NCBI GenBank assembly: GCA_041490445.1
Contig: JBGPTF010000003.1
Coordinates: forward strand, 124,001 to 188,000
Source: JBGPTF01 sp041490445
GTDB taxonomy: Bacteria > Acidobacteriota > Terriglobia > Acidiferrales > UBA7541
Length of the DNA stretch: 64,000 nt
Reading direction: 5' to 3'
Shown: in pieces, positions 8,621 through 17,049 of the stretch
How the letters are laid out: the number at the start of each line of letters is the position of its first letter
How positions within the stretch are numbered: the first letter of the stretch is position 1
The notes under the pieces: generated by a model
The model's input: the letters and a program-made list of their open reading frames with translations, nothing else
Database searches by the model: none
What the model was told of the DNA's origin: nothing
Position numbers and translations under genes: made by a program

Positions 8621-9235
8621 TCAGCGTTTTGCCGGTGAAGAGGCGGAGTCCGGGAGGCTCGCGCTCACTCGGAGCAGCTCTCGGATCGCCCGCTCGAATT
8701 CCGCGAGCGGACGAGTGCCGATAAATTGCCCGGCGAGCCGCCCATCGGGCGTATAGAACATCGTTGATGGGATGGCGCCCGTCCAAACCGGGTTCACGCC
8801 ACGGATAAAGGCGGCATCGCTGCCCGGCTTGAGACGGTAGTTGGGAAAGCCGGGCTTGTTGCGCGCAAGAAACCGCCGAACAAGGTTCATCTCCGCGTCG
8901 TCGTCGAAGCTGACGCCGACCAGCGTAAGCCCCTGCGGCGCGTATTGCTTTCCCAACTCGACGAGCATGGGATACTCGTCGCGGCAAGGCTCGCACCACG
9001 TGGCCCAGAAATTGACGACCAGCGGCTTGCCATGGTGGCTGGCGACAATGTTCTTGAAGGCCGCCAGGTCCACAATGGGTGGGTCCGGAGATGCCTTGTG
9101 CGCCGCAGATTTCGCCGTCGGCGCCTGCGCGGCGGCCGGCGATGGACCCACTGCCGGCGCCAGGAGAACACCGGCGAGCAGCGCAGCCTGCAGAAGCAGG
9201 AAAGTCCGGCTGATGAATCCAGTGTGATTATTCAT
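8621..9235 (-). CDS. TlpA-family thiol-disulfide oxidoreductase
   Basis: 204 aa with an N-terminal signal/anchor helix (about 10-32) followed by an Ala/Pro-rich linker and a thioredoxin fold. The active site is FWATWCEPCRDEYP (WCxPC). It then has the TlpA/ResA-like LVGVSFDDDAEM and a cis-Pro region GAIPSTMFY. It is expected outside the cytoplasmic membrane as a reductant, for example for cytochrome c maturation. It is the first gene of a three-gene minus-strand run. The start is homology-guided; the Shine-Dalgarno is weak. Confidence 0.88.
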   Translation of the reverse strand: MNNHTGFISRTFLLLQAALLAGVLLAPAVGPSPAAAQAPTAKSAAHKASPDPPIVDLAAFKNIVASHHGKPLVVNFWATWCEPCRDEYPMLVELGKQYAPQGLTLVGVSFDDDAEMNLVRRFLARNKPGFPNYRLKPGSDAAFIRGVNPVWTGAIPSTMFYTPDGRLAGQFIGTRPLAEFERAIRELLRVSASLPDSASSPAKR

Positions 9236-9339
9236 GCGGAGTCCATTCTATCGAGTTGCAGGCGCCAGCAGCAACCCGAAGACGCCGGCGGGCCGCGCGA
9301 GGTGTTTTCTTGATTTTGCTGAAATTGTGTTAGCATTTT

Positions 9340-9373
9340 CCATGGACCTGCGGTCCTGTTGTGGCGTCCATGG
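9340..9373. repeat. nested inverted repeats overlapping the ferredoxin promoter
   Basis: CCATGGAC (9340-9347) is exactly repeated inverted as GTCCATGG (9366-9373), with 18 bases between. Inside it a second pair, GGACC (9344-9348) and GGTCC (9352-9356), shares bases with the first arm, so the two stems exclude one another. The right arm falls in the spacer between the predicted -35 and -10, which suits an operator. Confidence 0.4.
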
Positions 9374-9387
9374 TTTGGTGGTATAAA
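9359..9387 (+). promoter_or_regulatory. sigma-70 type promoter for the ferredoxin gene
   Basis: TTGTGG (9359-9364), a 17-base spacer and TATAAA (9382-9387) lie 75 bases before the ferredoxin ATG. The spacing is optimal; the -35 matches consensus at only three or four positions. Confidence 0.5.
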
Positions 9388-9461
9388 AACGGTTTTCGCC
9401 GCTCGTTCCGGAAAACGGAGAATCGTCAGACCGAGAGGCTTCATCAAGGAGAGGAATCTTT

Positions 9462-9731
9462 ATGGCCTACGTAATCGCTGAGCCTTGCATCGGAACGAAG
9501 GACACCGCCTGCGTGGACGTGTGCCCGGTGGACTGCATCCACCCGCGCAAGGACGAGCCCGAATTCGAGGCCGAAAAGCAACTCTATATCCATCCGGACG
9601 AATGCATTGACTGCGGCGCATGCGTTCCGGTATGCCCGGTGACGGCCATCTTCGCGCTCGAAGATCTGCCGGAGAAATGGGCGGGATTCACGCCGATTAA
9701 CGCCGATTGGTACAAGGCGAAGAAGGCCTGA
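9462..9731 (+). CDS. fdxA: seven-iron ferredoxin ([3Fe-4S][4Fe-4S], FdxA type)
   Basis: 89 aa. The first cluster motif is CIGTKDTACVDVCPVDCI: Cys-x7-Cys-x3-Cys-Pro with Thr where a fourth Cys would sit, as in Azotobacter FdI, so a 3Fe-4S cluster is expected. The second, CIDCGACVPVCP, is a standard 4Fe-4S motif. The tail ending in PINADWYKAKKA is also typical of FdxA. It acts as a cytosolic one-electron carrier. AAGGAGAGG precedes the ATG, a promoter lies 75 bp upstream and a terminator follows the stop. The neighbours are an Fe-S assembly factor and an Rrf2 regulator on the opposite strand. Confidence 0.93.
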   Translation: MAYVIAEPCIGTKDTACVDVCPVDCIHPRKDEPEFEAEKQLYIHPDECIDCGACVPVCPVTAIFALEDLPEKWAGFTPINADWYKAKKA

Positions 9732-9776
9732 GCGCAAGCCGCGCGAACCACGAGAAACATTGTTTGTCGAGTATTG

Positions 9777-9813
9777 GGCGGCCAGCCTGCTGGGCTCGCC
9801 GCTTTTGTTTTTT
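9777..9813 (+). terminator. Rho-independent terminator after fdxA
   Basis: A GC stem (GGCG with CGCC, and an inner CCAG with CTGG) spans 9777-9800 and is followed by a T-rich run, four T, G, six T, at 9803-9813. It lies between the convergent ends of fdxA (9731) and the SufT-like gene (9821). Confidence 0.65.
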
Positions 9814-9820
9814 GGGGGAC

Positions 9821-10129
9821 TCAGATTTCGATGCCGAGCTTTTGACGGCCTTCGGATGTAATTCGGCTCGGGTCCCAGGGTGGGTCCCAGACGACTTCAA
9901 CGTTGACGCCGCGAACTTCCGCGACCGTGCCGACCTGCTCCTTCACCTGCTCCGGGATGGCAGCGGCGGAAGGGCATCCCTGCGATGTGAGCGTCATCTT
10001 GATGTGGACCGTGTCATCGCTGTGAAGGTCCACGTCGTAAATCAGGCCGAGTTCCACGATGTTCACCGGGATTTCGGGGTCGTAGCAGCGGCCCAGCGCT
10101 TCCATCACGCGTTCGCGGTTAACCGGCAT
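9821..10129 (-). CDS. SufT/MIP18-like Fe-S assembly factor (DUF59)
   Basis: 102 aa DUF59 protein: CYDPEIPVNIVELGLIYDV near the start and TSQGCPSAAAIP in the middle, the latter holding the conserved Cys, with a C-terminal WDPPWDPSRITSEGR signature. SufT/PaaD-like proteins help mature or transfer Fe-S clusters. AGAGGA precedes the ATG. It is encoded 26 bp downstream of an Rrf2 regulator, probably in one transcript; a sufBCD operon is not in the window. Confidence 0.88.
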   Translation of the reverse strand: MPVNRERVMEALGRCYDPEIPVNIVELGLIYDVDLHSDDTVHIKMTLTSQGCPSAAAIPEQVKEQVGTVAEVRGVNVEVVWDPPWDPSRITSEGRQKLGIEI

Positions 10130-10155
10130 CGGGGTCCTCTGCGGAAGTCATCGGC

Positions 10156-10614
10156 TCAAATCTCGTACACCATGTAATCGCCCTTACGGGCCACGCCCGC
10201 CAGCGTGCGCTTGCGCACTTCGTCGAAAGAAGTTTCAAACAGAATCTTTTCGACAGCGCCTTGTACGTCCTGCCACACCTGTTTCAGCCCGCAGGTGTTG
10301 GCTTCCGGGCAGGCGTAGTGATCCTTGAAATCCAGTTCGATGCAGCTCGCCTGAGAGAATTTGCCGTCCACAACGCGCAGCACTTCGCCGACAGTGATCT
10401 TTTCCGGCGACCGCGCCAGCGTGTAGCCTCCGCGAACGCCGCGCCGGCTTTCGAGCAGGCCAGCCTTTTTCAGCGCGAGGAGAATGTGCTCGAGATACTT
10501 GATGGGAATGCTGTGATTTTCCGCCACTTCGTGAATCGTGACGACCTTGGGATAGTGGAGGCTCAGGTAGAGGACGGCTTTGGCGGCGTATTCGCCTTTG
10601 GCACTGATGCGCAT
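10156..10614 (-). CDS. Rrf2-family transcriptional regulator with candidate Fe-S cysteines
   Basis: 152 aa. The winged helix opens with MRISAKGEYAAKAVLYLSLH and the recognition region reaches SRRGVRGGYTLARSPEKITV, both family signatures. Three cysteines, Cys91, Cys102 and Cys108, lie in the loop where IscR, NsrR and RirA bind an Fe-S cluster, so sensing Fe-S status or NO/iron is likely. It precedes the SufT-like gene in an apparent operon and faces fdxA, consistent with Fe-S homeostasis. The target operator is unknown. Confidence 0.88.
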   Translation of the reverse strand: MRISAKGEYAAKAVLYLSLHYPKVVTIHEVAENHSIPIKYLEHILLALKKAGLLESRRGVRGGYTLARSPEKITVGEVLRVVDGKFSQASCIELDFKDHYACPEANTCGLKQVWQDVQGAVEKILFETSFDEVRKRTLAGVARKGDYMVYEI

Positions 10615-10803
10615 GAGAATCTCGACCGCAGTAGTAGGATTTCACAGCCGCCGAGGCAAGTCAACCGGAGGGCGCGCAGCAAGAGGAGAATTCGAGGGGA
10701 AGAACCGACGGTAGCGCGGCCATTCCTTCCGTTGAGTGCCGTTGCGGCCCGCCGATGAGCACGCGCAGGCGGGTCGTTGGGCAACTGCTTGAAAAAGGCA
10801 GCC

Positions 10804-11232
10804 TCAAAGATTGCGTTTTTTGCGGCTTCGGCGGCGGGACAAACGGGCTGTGTGCCGCTGAGCCTTTGCTCCTGCTGCATCAGCGCACTCAAGACGGGGA
10901 AGCAGGTGCGTGCCGGGATCTTCGCCGCTGGCGAGCGCCTCCGCCCATTCGCGCGCCGCGGCGCGAAGTGATTCCAGGTTTAATCGACGATAGAGGGCAG
11001 GGAACTGTTCCAATTTTTTTCGTCCGGCGTTCAAGAGCGATTGTGCCCCGGCTGCATTTCCGCGACGGTAGTGATGGAACGCGGCCGCAACCTGGATGAT
11101 TCCCTGCAAAAACGTTTTCTCCGGCTCGGGCGCGCGCAGCCAGATCTCTTCCCACGTTTCGTGGGCCTCGAAGAATTCACGAGCATTGAATTGTTCAACG
11201 CCGCGGCGAAACGACTTGTCAGCGCTTTGCAT
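10804..11232 (-). CDS. DUF309 domain protein
   Basis: 142 aa. The DUF309 motif FNAREFFEAHETWEEIWL is followed by KTFLQGIIQVAAAFHHYRRGN, an all-helical bundle with conserved His/Glu pairs. The family is widespread but uncharacterised. The C-terminal 30 residues are Arg/Ala-rich and likely disordered. It diverges from the B3/B4 gene, 44 bp away. No operon partner is evident. Confidence 0.8.
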   Translation of the reverse strand: MQSADKSFRRGVEQFNAREFFEAHETWEEIWLRAPEPEKTFLQGIIQVAAAFHHYRRGNAAGAQSLLNAGRKKLEQFPALYRRLNLESLRAAAREWAEALASGEDPGTHLLPRLECADAAGAKAQRHTARLSRRRSRKKRNL

Positions 11233-11276
11233 CGGAGTGGCAATGATAGCAAACTGCGCTATGCGCGAGGATGACG

Positions 11277-11930
11277 ATGGAGATCCGGATCGAGTGGCCC
11301 GGCGTAAAGCTCGGCGTCGTGGAAGCCGACGACGCAGTGGTCACGCTGGTGAATGCCGAACTGGCGCAGGAGATGGGCGCCGTCTGCCAACGGCTGCGCA
11401 AGGAACTCACGGTCGAGAAGGTCGCGGAGCTGGAAGCCATTCGCGCGGTCCGGGCGATGTTTCGCGCGTGGGGCGTGGACCCGGCGCGCTACCGGCCGTC
11501 GTCGGAAGCGCTGCTGCGGCGCGTGGTGCAGGGGAAAGGGCTTTACAGGATTTCAAACGTGGTGGACGCAAGTAATCTTGGCTCGATCGAGACCGCGTGG
11601 CCCTACGGGTGTTACAACCGCGCTTTGCTCGCGCCGCCGATTGTTTTTCGCCCCGGGCTCAGCGGGGAAACTTACGAGGGCATCGGGAAACAGACCTGGC
11701 ACCTCGAAGGCCGTCCGGTGCTGGCGGACGCGAATGGGGCGTTCGGCAGTCCCATCAGCGATTCGACGAGGACGATGGTGGATGTGGCGGCTAGGCAGAT
11801 CCTCACCGTGATTTACGCGCCCGCGGGCGCCCCCGATGCGGCGCTCGACCGCGCGATGGACCGCCTGGCCGAACGGCTATCGCGGACGGCAAGCGCCAAA
11901 ATGACACGCAAGACCATCCAACCGAAGTAG
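11277..11930 (+). CDS. B3/B4 tRNA-binding domain protein (PheT-like domain)
   Basis: 217 aa from the ATG at 11277, preferred to the ATG two codons earlier because GAGG is six bases upstream of it. Resembles stand-alone B3/B4 domains related to the editing region of phenylalanyl-tRNA synthetase beta: a helical N-terminus (RAVRAMFRAWGVDPARYRPS), then GLYRISNVVDASNLGS, then FGSPISDSTRTMVD. In the family these proteins may edit mischarged amino acids or tRNAs; the substrate is not inferable here. Confidence 0.7.
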   Translation: MEIRIEWPGVKLGVVEADDAVVTLVNAELAQEMGAVCQRLRKELTVEKVAELEAIRAVRAMFRAWGVDPARYRPSSEALLRRVVQGKGLYRISNVVDASNLGSIETAWPYGCYNRALLAPPIVFRPGLSGETYEGIGKQTWHLEGRPVLADANGAFGSPISDSTRTMVDVAARQILTVIYAPAGAPDAALDRAMDRLAERLSRTASAKMTRKTIQPK

Positions 11931-11985
11931 TCGCTCGCGCAGGCCGTTTCGCGCTATCCTTGCGGTTTCGATTGAGGTTTTGGCC

Positions 11986-14118
11986 GTGCCGAAATTCCAC
12001 CTGTGCCTCCTTATCCACGCCCACCAGCCCGTCGGTAATTTCGAGGAGGTGCTGCAGCGCGCGTATGCGCAGTCCTACCGGCCATTCATCGAGGTGCTGC
12101 TGCGGCATCCCGGTATCCGCATCGGGCTGCACTATTCCGGGCCGTTGCTCGAATGGATCGAGCGGGCGCATCCGGAGTATTTCGACCAACTGCGGACTCT
12201 GGCGGATCGCGGCCAGGTGGAGCTGGTGGGAGGGGGATTCTACGAGCCGATCCTGGTATCGATTCCCCCGGAGGATCGCCTGGAACAGATTCGCCGGCTC
12301 GGAGACTATCTGGAAAAACATTTTGGAAAGCGGCCGCGCGGGGCATGGCTGGCCGAGCGCGTCTGGGAGCCGTCAATGCCCTCGTCGCTGGCGGCCGCCG
12401 GCGTCGAATACACGCTGGTGGACGACAATCATTTTCTTTCGGCCGGGTTCGGGTTGGACCAGCTCCACGGCGATTACGTCGCGGAAGAGCTGGGCGCGAT
12501 CGTGCGCATCATCCCCGGGCTCAAGTCGCTGCGCTATCTGATTCCGTACCGCAACCCGGAAGAAGTGATCGAGTTTCTGCGCGGAGCGGCCCGCGAGCAT
12601 CCGTGCGGAATGGCGGCGATGGGCGACGATTTGGAAAAATTCGGTATGTGGCCCGGCACGCACGATCACTGCTATCGCGACGGCTGGATCGAGCGGTTTT
12701 TCGGCGCGCTCAAAGCGAACGCCGACTGGCTGGCCGTCACGCCGCCGGGTGAGTATCTTGCCGCGAACGAGCCGATCGGCCGCGCTGCTCTGCCGGATGC
12801 TTCGTACACCGAGATGATGGAATGGGCGTTGCCCACGGAGGCGCGCAAGCGCTTCCACGAGCTGCAGCAGGAGTTTGGTTCGCGCCCCGACGTGCAAGGT
12901 TTTCTTCGAGGCGCCCATTGGCGGAATTTCCTGAATAAGTATTCCGAAGCAAATCTGCTGCACAAGAAGATGCTGTACGTATCGGAGAAAATTCGTCGGC
13001 TCGCCTCGGGCCGGAAGCGCGGCAAGGCGTCTGTCCGCGCGCTGGAAGAAGCGCGGACCGAGCTTCTGCGCGCGCAGTGCAACGACGCTTACTGGCACGG
13101 GATTTTTGGCGGGCTTTACGCCCCGCACCTTCGAACGGCGCTCTGGCGCGCGCTGGTTCGTGCAGAATCGCTGGCCGATGGAGCCGCGCATCCGGCAAGG
13201 CGCTACGCGAATGCGGCGAGTCTCGATTTCGATGCCGATGGCCGGGAAGAGATTTACCTGACAACGGAACGATTCGCCGCGCTGCTAGCCCCAGACGATG
13301 GCGGGACGATCGCCGCGCTCGATTTCCGGCCGGCGGGCGTCACGCTGATCAATTCCATCCAGCGGCGGCCGGAGGCATATCACGAGCGGCTGCAAAATCC
13401 TTCGGCGGGCGGCACACCGGGAGTGATCTCCATCCACGAGCAATCGCGCGTGAAGGAAGCGGGGTTGGAGCGCTGGCTGCGCTACGACCGATGGCCGCGG
13501 AATGCGTTCCGGCTGCTGGTGTTCTCGCCGGAAAAGCGGTTCGAGGATTTCGAACAGTTGCAGCTCGAAGAAGACCCGCAGCTCGCCGGCGGGGCGCATC
13601 GCGTCGCAAAGCTCTCGCCCGAAAAGGTCGCACTTACGTTCGGTCCAAAGGCTGAAATTGCGCCTTCTGCAATCGATTCCTGGCGCGCGGAGAAGGTGTT
13701 TTCCTTCGCGCGCATCGAGAACGGCTTTGAGATCGTCTGCGAGGTGGCGCTCGATCGGGGAGTCGCCGCACCCGCCCGGTTGCAATTGGGCCTCGAGGTC
13801 GTGATCAATTTCCTCGCGCCGTCGGCACCGGATCGGTATTTCGAAACTGCCGGCGGCCGTTTTCCTCTGCGGTGGGCGGCAGCCACACCCGCTTCGCAGC
13901 TGCGCGTTGTGGACGAATGGCAGAAGGTCGCCGCAACGATTGAGGCGCCGGACGCACGCGAATTCTGGGTGGCGCCGATCGAAACCGTGTCGGAATCAGA
14001 GGAAGGCTTCGAGCGCGTCTATCAAGGCTCACAGATCCTGGCGGTGTGGCCACTGGAACTGGCCCCCGGCGAGATTTGGAAAGGGCGGCTGATTCTTCGC
14101 GTTCTTCCGGTCGAATGA
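11986..14118 (+). CDS. glycoside hydrolase family 57 (4-alpha-glucanotransferase / alpha-amylase type)
   Basis: 710 aa from the GTG at 11986; GAGG is eight bases upstream, whereas the TTG at 11980 is only two bases from it. GH57 motifs run in order: HAHQPVG (about 11-17), the WLAERVWEPS nucleophile region (Glu124) and GDDLEKFGMWPGTH with the acid/base Asp214, almost the same numbering as Thermococcus litoralis glucanotransferase (Glu123/Asp214). The C-terminal half carries the DUF1925 and DUF1926-type beta-rich regions. It acts on alpha-1,4-glucans such as glycogen; whether it transfers or hydrolyses cannot be decided. No signal peptide, so cytosolic. It stands alone before the LPS block. Confidence 0.92.
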   Translation: MPKFHLCLLIHAHQPVGNFEEVLQRAYAQSYRPFIEVLLRHPGIRIGLHYSGPLLEWIERAHPEYFDQLRTLADRGQVELVGGGFYEPILVSIPPEDRLEQIRRLGDYLEKHFGKRPRGAWLAERVWEPSMPSSLAAAGVEYTLVDDNHFLSAGFGLDQLHGDYVAEELGAIVRIIPGLKSLRYLIPYRNPEEVIEFLRGAAREHPCGMAAMGDDLEKFGMWPGTHDHCYRDGWIERFFGALKANADWLAVTPPGEYLAANEPIGRAALPDASYTEMMEWALPTEARKRFHELQQEFGSRPDVQGFLRGAHWRNFLNKYSEANLLHKKMLYVSEKIRRLASGRKRGKASVRALEEARTELLRAQCNDAYWHGIFGGLYAPHLRTALWRALVRAESLADGAAHPARRYANAASLDFDADGREEIYLTTERFAALLAPDDGGTIAALDFRPAGVTLINSIQRRPEAYHERLQNPSAGGTPGVISIHEQSRVKEAGLERWLRYDRWPRNAFRLLVFSPEKRFEDFEQLQLEEDPQLAGGAHRVAKLSPEKVALTFGPKAEIAPSAIDSWRAEKVFSFARIENGFEIVCEVALDRGVAAPARLQLGLEVVINFLAPSAPDRYFETAGGRFPLRWAAATPASQLRVVDEWQKVAATIEAPDAREFWVAPIETVSESEEGFERVYQGSQILAVWPLELAPGEIWKGRLILRVLPVE

Positions 14119-14179
14119 TGCTGCGGCGGTTGCCGGAGCCAAGCAGGCTCTGTTAGAGTTCTCGCGGCGGAGGTACTCC

Positions 14180-14353
14180 ATGACTGTTCCAAAAGATTTG
14201 CTCGACATTCTTGTCTGCCCTCTATGCAAAACGCCAGTGAAGATGACGGGTGACGGCCAGGGCCTGAAATGCGCAACCTGCCGGCGGGTTTATCCGATTC
14301 GCAACGATACCCCGGTGATGCTGGTGGACGAAGCGCGCGTTGAAGCTGAGTAA
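14180..14353 (+). CDS. Trm112-family small zinc-binding protein
   Basis: 57 aa. The core LLDILVCPLCKTPV and LKCATCRRVYPIRNDTPVML gives two CxxC pairs of a zinc ribbon plus the conserved YPI..TPVML tail, matching YcaR/Trm112 proteins, which in Gram-negatives sit beside lipid A genes. GGAGG lies five bases before the ATG. Its final 14 bases overlap the TTG-initiated glycosyltransferase gene, suggesting coupled translation. In eukaryotes Trm112 activates methyltransferases; the bacterial role is not settled. Confidence 0.88.
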   Translation: MTVPKDLLDILVCPLCKTPVKMTGDGQGLKCATCRRVYPIRNDTPVMLVDEARVEAE

Positions 14354-15446
14354 CCCATCCACTCTTCTGCCCGGCCTGCCCGAGGCCGCGGAGATCCTGA
14401 TCGTCCGCCTCCGTTCGGTGGGCGACGTTGTCCTGCTCACGCCGGCGCTCGCGGCGCTCCACGCCTGGCGGCCTGATTTGCGGCTGCGCGTGCTGGTGGA
14501 ACCGGCCGCTGGGGCGGTGCTCGAAGGGAATCCCGCAGTGGCGGAGATCATCCGGGTGCAAAGATTTCTTGAAACTGTTCGCGACCTGCGGCTTCGCAGG
14601 TTCGCAGTCGCCTACAATCAGCACGCCGGGCCGCGCAGCGCCCTACTGACGTATGCTTCCGGTGCGCCCGTGCGCGTTTGTTGGAGCCAGCGGCAATTCT
14701 CGTTTCTCTACAACGTGCACGCTCCCAATCCGGAGCCGGTGGACGGGCGCGTGATGATGCACACGGTGGAGCATCGCCTGCTTCAGTTCTATTGGACGGG
14801 GCTTCCGCCCGGGCCCATCCCGCCAGTGGCGGTGTATCCTCAGCGGCGCGCGGTGATAGCGATCGCGCAAGCTCTTGAAGCGCGCGGGATTTCGCCCGGA
14901 CAGCCGTATGCGGTGCTGCGGCCGGGCGCCGCGTTTTTCACAAAGCGCTGGGCCGTGGAGCATTTTGCGGCACTGGCGTGCTGGCTGCGCGACGCGCACG
15001 GGATCGCACCCGTTGTGGACCTGGGGCCGGACGAGCGCGAAATCAAGCGGGAGGTGCGCGAGCATCTCGAGCCGGTCACGGTCGTGTTCGATTCGCTCGA
15101 CCTGCGCGAGCTGATCGCCCTGCTGGCCGGTGCGCGGCTCTTCGTCGGCAACGATACCGGCCCGACGCACATCGCCGCGGCGCTGGCGCGTCCCTGCGTA
15201 GTGGTGTTCGGGTCGAGCAGCTCGGTTTACTGGCGGCCGTGGGGGATGGAGCATCGCGTCGTGCAAAATGATTTTCCCTGCAATCCCTGCCGGGGCGACC
15301 GCTGCTACGCATTCGACGAACCACGGTGCATTCTTTCGGTCACGGTGGACCAGGCCCGCGAAGCGTGCGAGCAGGTACTCGCGGCAACGGAGCGGAGCGG
15401 GTTACCGGCAGCCCCGGTGGTGAAACAGATCGAAATGGGGAAATAG
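14340..15446 (+). CDS. glycosyltransferase family 9 (LPS heptosyltransferase-like)
   Basis: 368 aa from a TTG that overlaps the Trm112 gene; no later ATG fits. GT9 features: ILIVRLRSVGDVVLLTPAL at the N-terminus, then in the C-terminal domain LRPGAAFFTKRWAVEHFA for ADP-sugar binding and LFVGNDTGPTHIAAAL. It would add heptose, or another sugar from an ADP-activated donor, to lipid A-core on the cytoplasmic face of the inner membrane. A Cys cluster FPCNPCRGDRCYAFDEPRC near the C-terminus is typical of part of the family. It is followed 10 bp later by an RfaE1-like kinase, supporting LPS core synthesis. Confidence 0.9.
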   Translation: MKLSNPSTLLPGLPEAAEILIVRLRSVGDVVLLTPALAALHAWRPDLRLRVLVEPAAGAVLEGNPAVAEIIRVQRFLETVRDLRLRRFAVAYNQHAGPRSALLTYASGAPVRVCWSQRQFSFLYNVHAPNPEPVDGRVMMHTVEHRLLQFYWTGLPPGPIPPVAVYPQRRAVIAIAQALEARGISPGQPYAVLRPGAAFFTKRWAVEHFAALACWLRDAHGIAPVVDLGPDEREIKREVREHLEPVTVVFDSLDLRELIALLAGARLFVGNDTGPTHIAAALARPCVVVFGSSSSVYWRPWGMEHRVVQNDFPCNPCRGDRCYAFDEPRCILSVTVDQAREACEQVLAATERSGLPAAPVVKQIEMGK

Positions 15447-15456
15447 AAAAGGGAAT

Positions 15457-16530
15457 ATGGCAAAGAACATGAAGGCAACTTCGCGAGCACGTCTGGCGTG
15501 GCTGGTGAAGTCGTTGCGCGGCCGGCGCATCGCGGTTGTTGGCGACTGGATGCTCGATCGCTACGTGTGGGGTACGGCGAACCGGTTGTCTCCCGAAGCT
15601 GCGGTGCCCGTGGTGAGTTTCGTCGAGCAAAGCGAGTCCCTTGGTGGAGCGGGAAACGTCGCGGCAAACCTGACCGCGCTCGGGGCGAAGGTGGCGCCGT
15701 TCGGCGTCACCGGCGAAGACGAGCCGGGTCAAGCGCTGCGCGGGTGCCTGCGAGCACTCGGCTTGCCGGACAAAGGACTTCTGGCCGACCCGTCGCGACC
15801 CACAACCGTCAAGACGCGGATCATCGCGCGGCACCAGCAGGTAGTTCGCGTGGACCGCGAAACGCGCGCATCGCTCGCGCGAGAAATCGAAGAAAAGCTC
15901 ATCCAGCGGATCGTGGCCGGGCTGCGCGGAGTGGACGCGCTCGTCATTTCCGACTACGACAAAGGGACGGTGACCGATGGTCTCGCGGACCGCGTGCTGA
16001 GCGCGTGCCACCGGCTGAAGGTGCCGGCGTTCGTGAAGCCGAAATGGTCGCGCCTGCCGACCTATCGTGGCGCGACGGCGATCGTCTGCAACCGCGCCGA
16101 GGCCAGCTTCCTGGTGACGCGCGCACTGGAAGACGACGCAGCAGTGGAAGAAGCAGGTCGCGCGCTGCTCGCACATTTCGGCTGCGCGGCGGTGGTGATT
16201 ACGCGCGGCGAGGAGGGTTTGAGCGTGCTTGAAGTGGAGAACCCGCGGGTGCTGCATCTGGCCGCCATCAGTCGCGAACGCCCCTTTGGCGCAGCAGGGA
16301 ACTCGGCAGAGAAACGCGGGGCAACTGGACGGCAGGTGTTCGACGTGACCGGCGCGGGAGACACGGTGCTGGCGACGCTCGCGCTTGCATTGGCCGCGGG
16401 AGCTTCGATGGCGGAAGGCGCGCTGCTCGGCAACGCTGCCGCCGGCATTGTGGTCGGCAAACTCGGCACGGCGACGGTCAAGCCGACCGAACTGCTTGCG
16501 GCGCTGGGCGATCTTCCTGGCGCGCGCTGA
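15457..16530 (+). CDS. PfkB/RfaE1-type carbohydrate kinase (heptose 7-phosphate kinase-like)
   Basis: 357 aa. RfaE1 hallmarks are VGDWMLDRYVWGTANRLSPEA and SLGGAGNVAANLTALGA at the N-terminus, VISDYDKGTVT in the middle and the PfkB anion-hole motif DVTGAGDTVLATLALALA near residue 300. The usual reaction is ATP-dependent 1-phosphorylation of D-glycero-beta-D-manno-heptose 7-phosphate for LPS core. The C-terminal nucleotidyltransferase domain of HldE is absent, so a separate adenylyltransferase is required. AAAAGGG precedes the ATG. Confidence 0.88.
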   Translation: MAKNMKATSRARLAWLVKSLRGRRIAVVGDWMLDRYVWGTANRLSPEAAVPVVSFVEQSESLGGAGNVAANLTALGAKVAPFGVTGEDEPGQALRGCLRALGLPDKGLLADPSRPTTVKTRIIARHQQVVRVDRETRASLAREIEEKLIQRIVAGLRGVDALVISDYDKGTVTDGLADRVLSACHRLKVPAFVKPKWSRLPTYRGATAIVCNRAEASFLVTRALEDDAAVEEAGRALLAHFGCAAVVITRGEEGLSVLEVENPRVLHLAAISRERPFGAAGNSAEKRGATGRQVFDVTGAGDTVLATLALALAAGASMAEGALLGNAAAGIVVGKLGTATVKPTELLAALGDLPGAR

Positions 16531-16590
16531 GATGCAGAGATTGAGGCAGGGTCGTTACCCGCCGACCTTTGTTGAGATCCACAATGGCAA

Positions 16591-17040
16591 CTACGGAGGC
16601 GGGAAGCTGAGCGATTGGTCGCTTCGTTCCACCCAGATGGATAGTTCCTTCGTTTTGCTCCGCTTAGCTGCGTCGTCGTCCGGCGGGAACGGCTGATAGG
16701 GGCTCACCTCCGCCGCTACGATGATGCCGGTGCCGTTCTTCAGGTGCTCGGCCGATTCGATCCGGAAACTCTTCACCGGGCCGTAGTAGCCGTTCGGCCC
16801 CCAATCGTCGAGGAAGTCGTGGTAGCTGTAACTTGGCGAGGGCTTCCAGAGGCGATACGCCTGCTCGGTTTGCCCGGCGGCGAGCGCCCCGAGAAAGTGC
16901 TTCACGGTCTGTTTTTCCGTGTGAAACCGCAGCACCCACCAGACGGCAAGAAGAACCAGCCCCACAAAAACGACGGCGGTAATGAGATAACGCAGGGCCT
17001 TCGAGTGCGGTTCTTCTGCGGTGTTGTTGAGAAAATCCAA
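16591..17040 (-). CDS. single-span membrane protein of unknown function at the end of the efflux operon
   Basis: 149 aa from a TTG with AGGGTGG just upstream. One transmembrane helix (about 16-36) follows a short cytoplasmic segment; the remaining 110 residues, including FLGALAAGQTEQAYRLWKPS, resemble the DUF4878/NTF2-like soluble folds that follow such anchors, but I do not recognise the family firmly. It starts 9 bp after the ABC permease stop, so it is probably translated from the same mRNA and may be an accessory of that exporter. Confidence 0.65.
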   Translation of the reverse strand: MDFLNNTAEEPHSKALRYLITAVVFVGLVLLAVWWVLRFHTEKQTVKHFLGALAAGQTEQAYRLWKPSPSYSYHDFLDDWGPNGYYGPVKSFRIESAEHLKNGTGIIVAAEVSPYQPFPPDDDAAKRSKTKELSIWVERSDQSLSFPPP

Positions 17041-17049
17041 TGGCCACCC

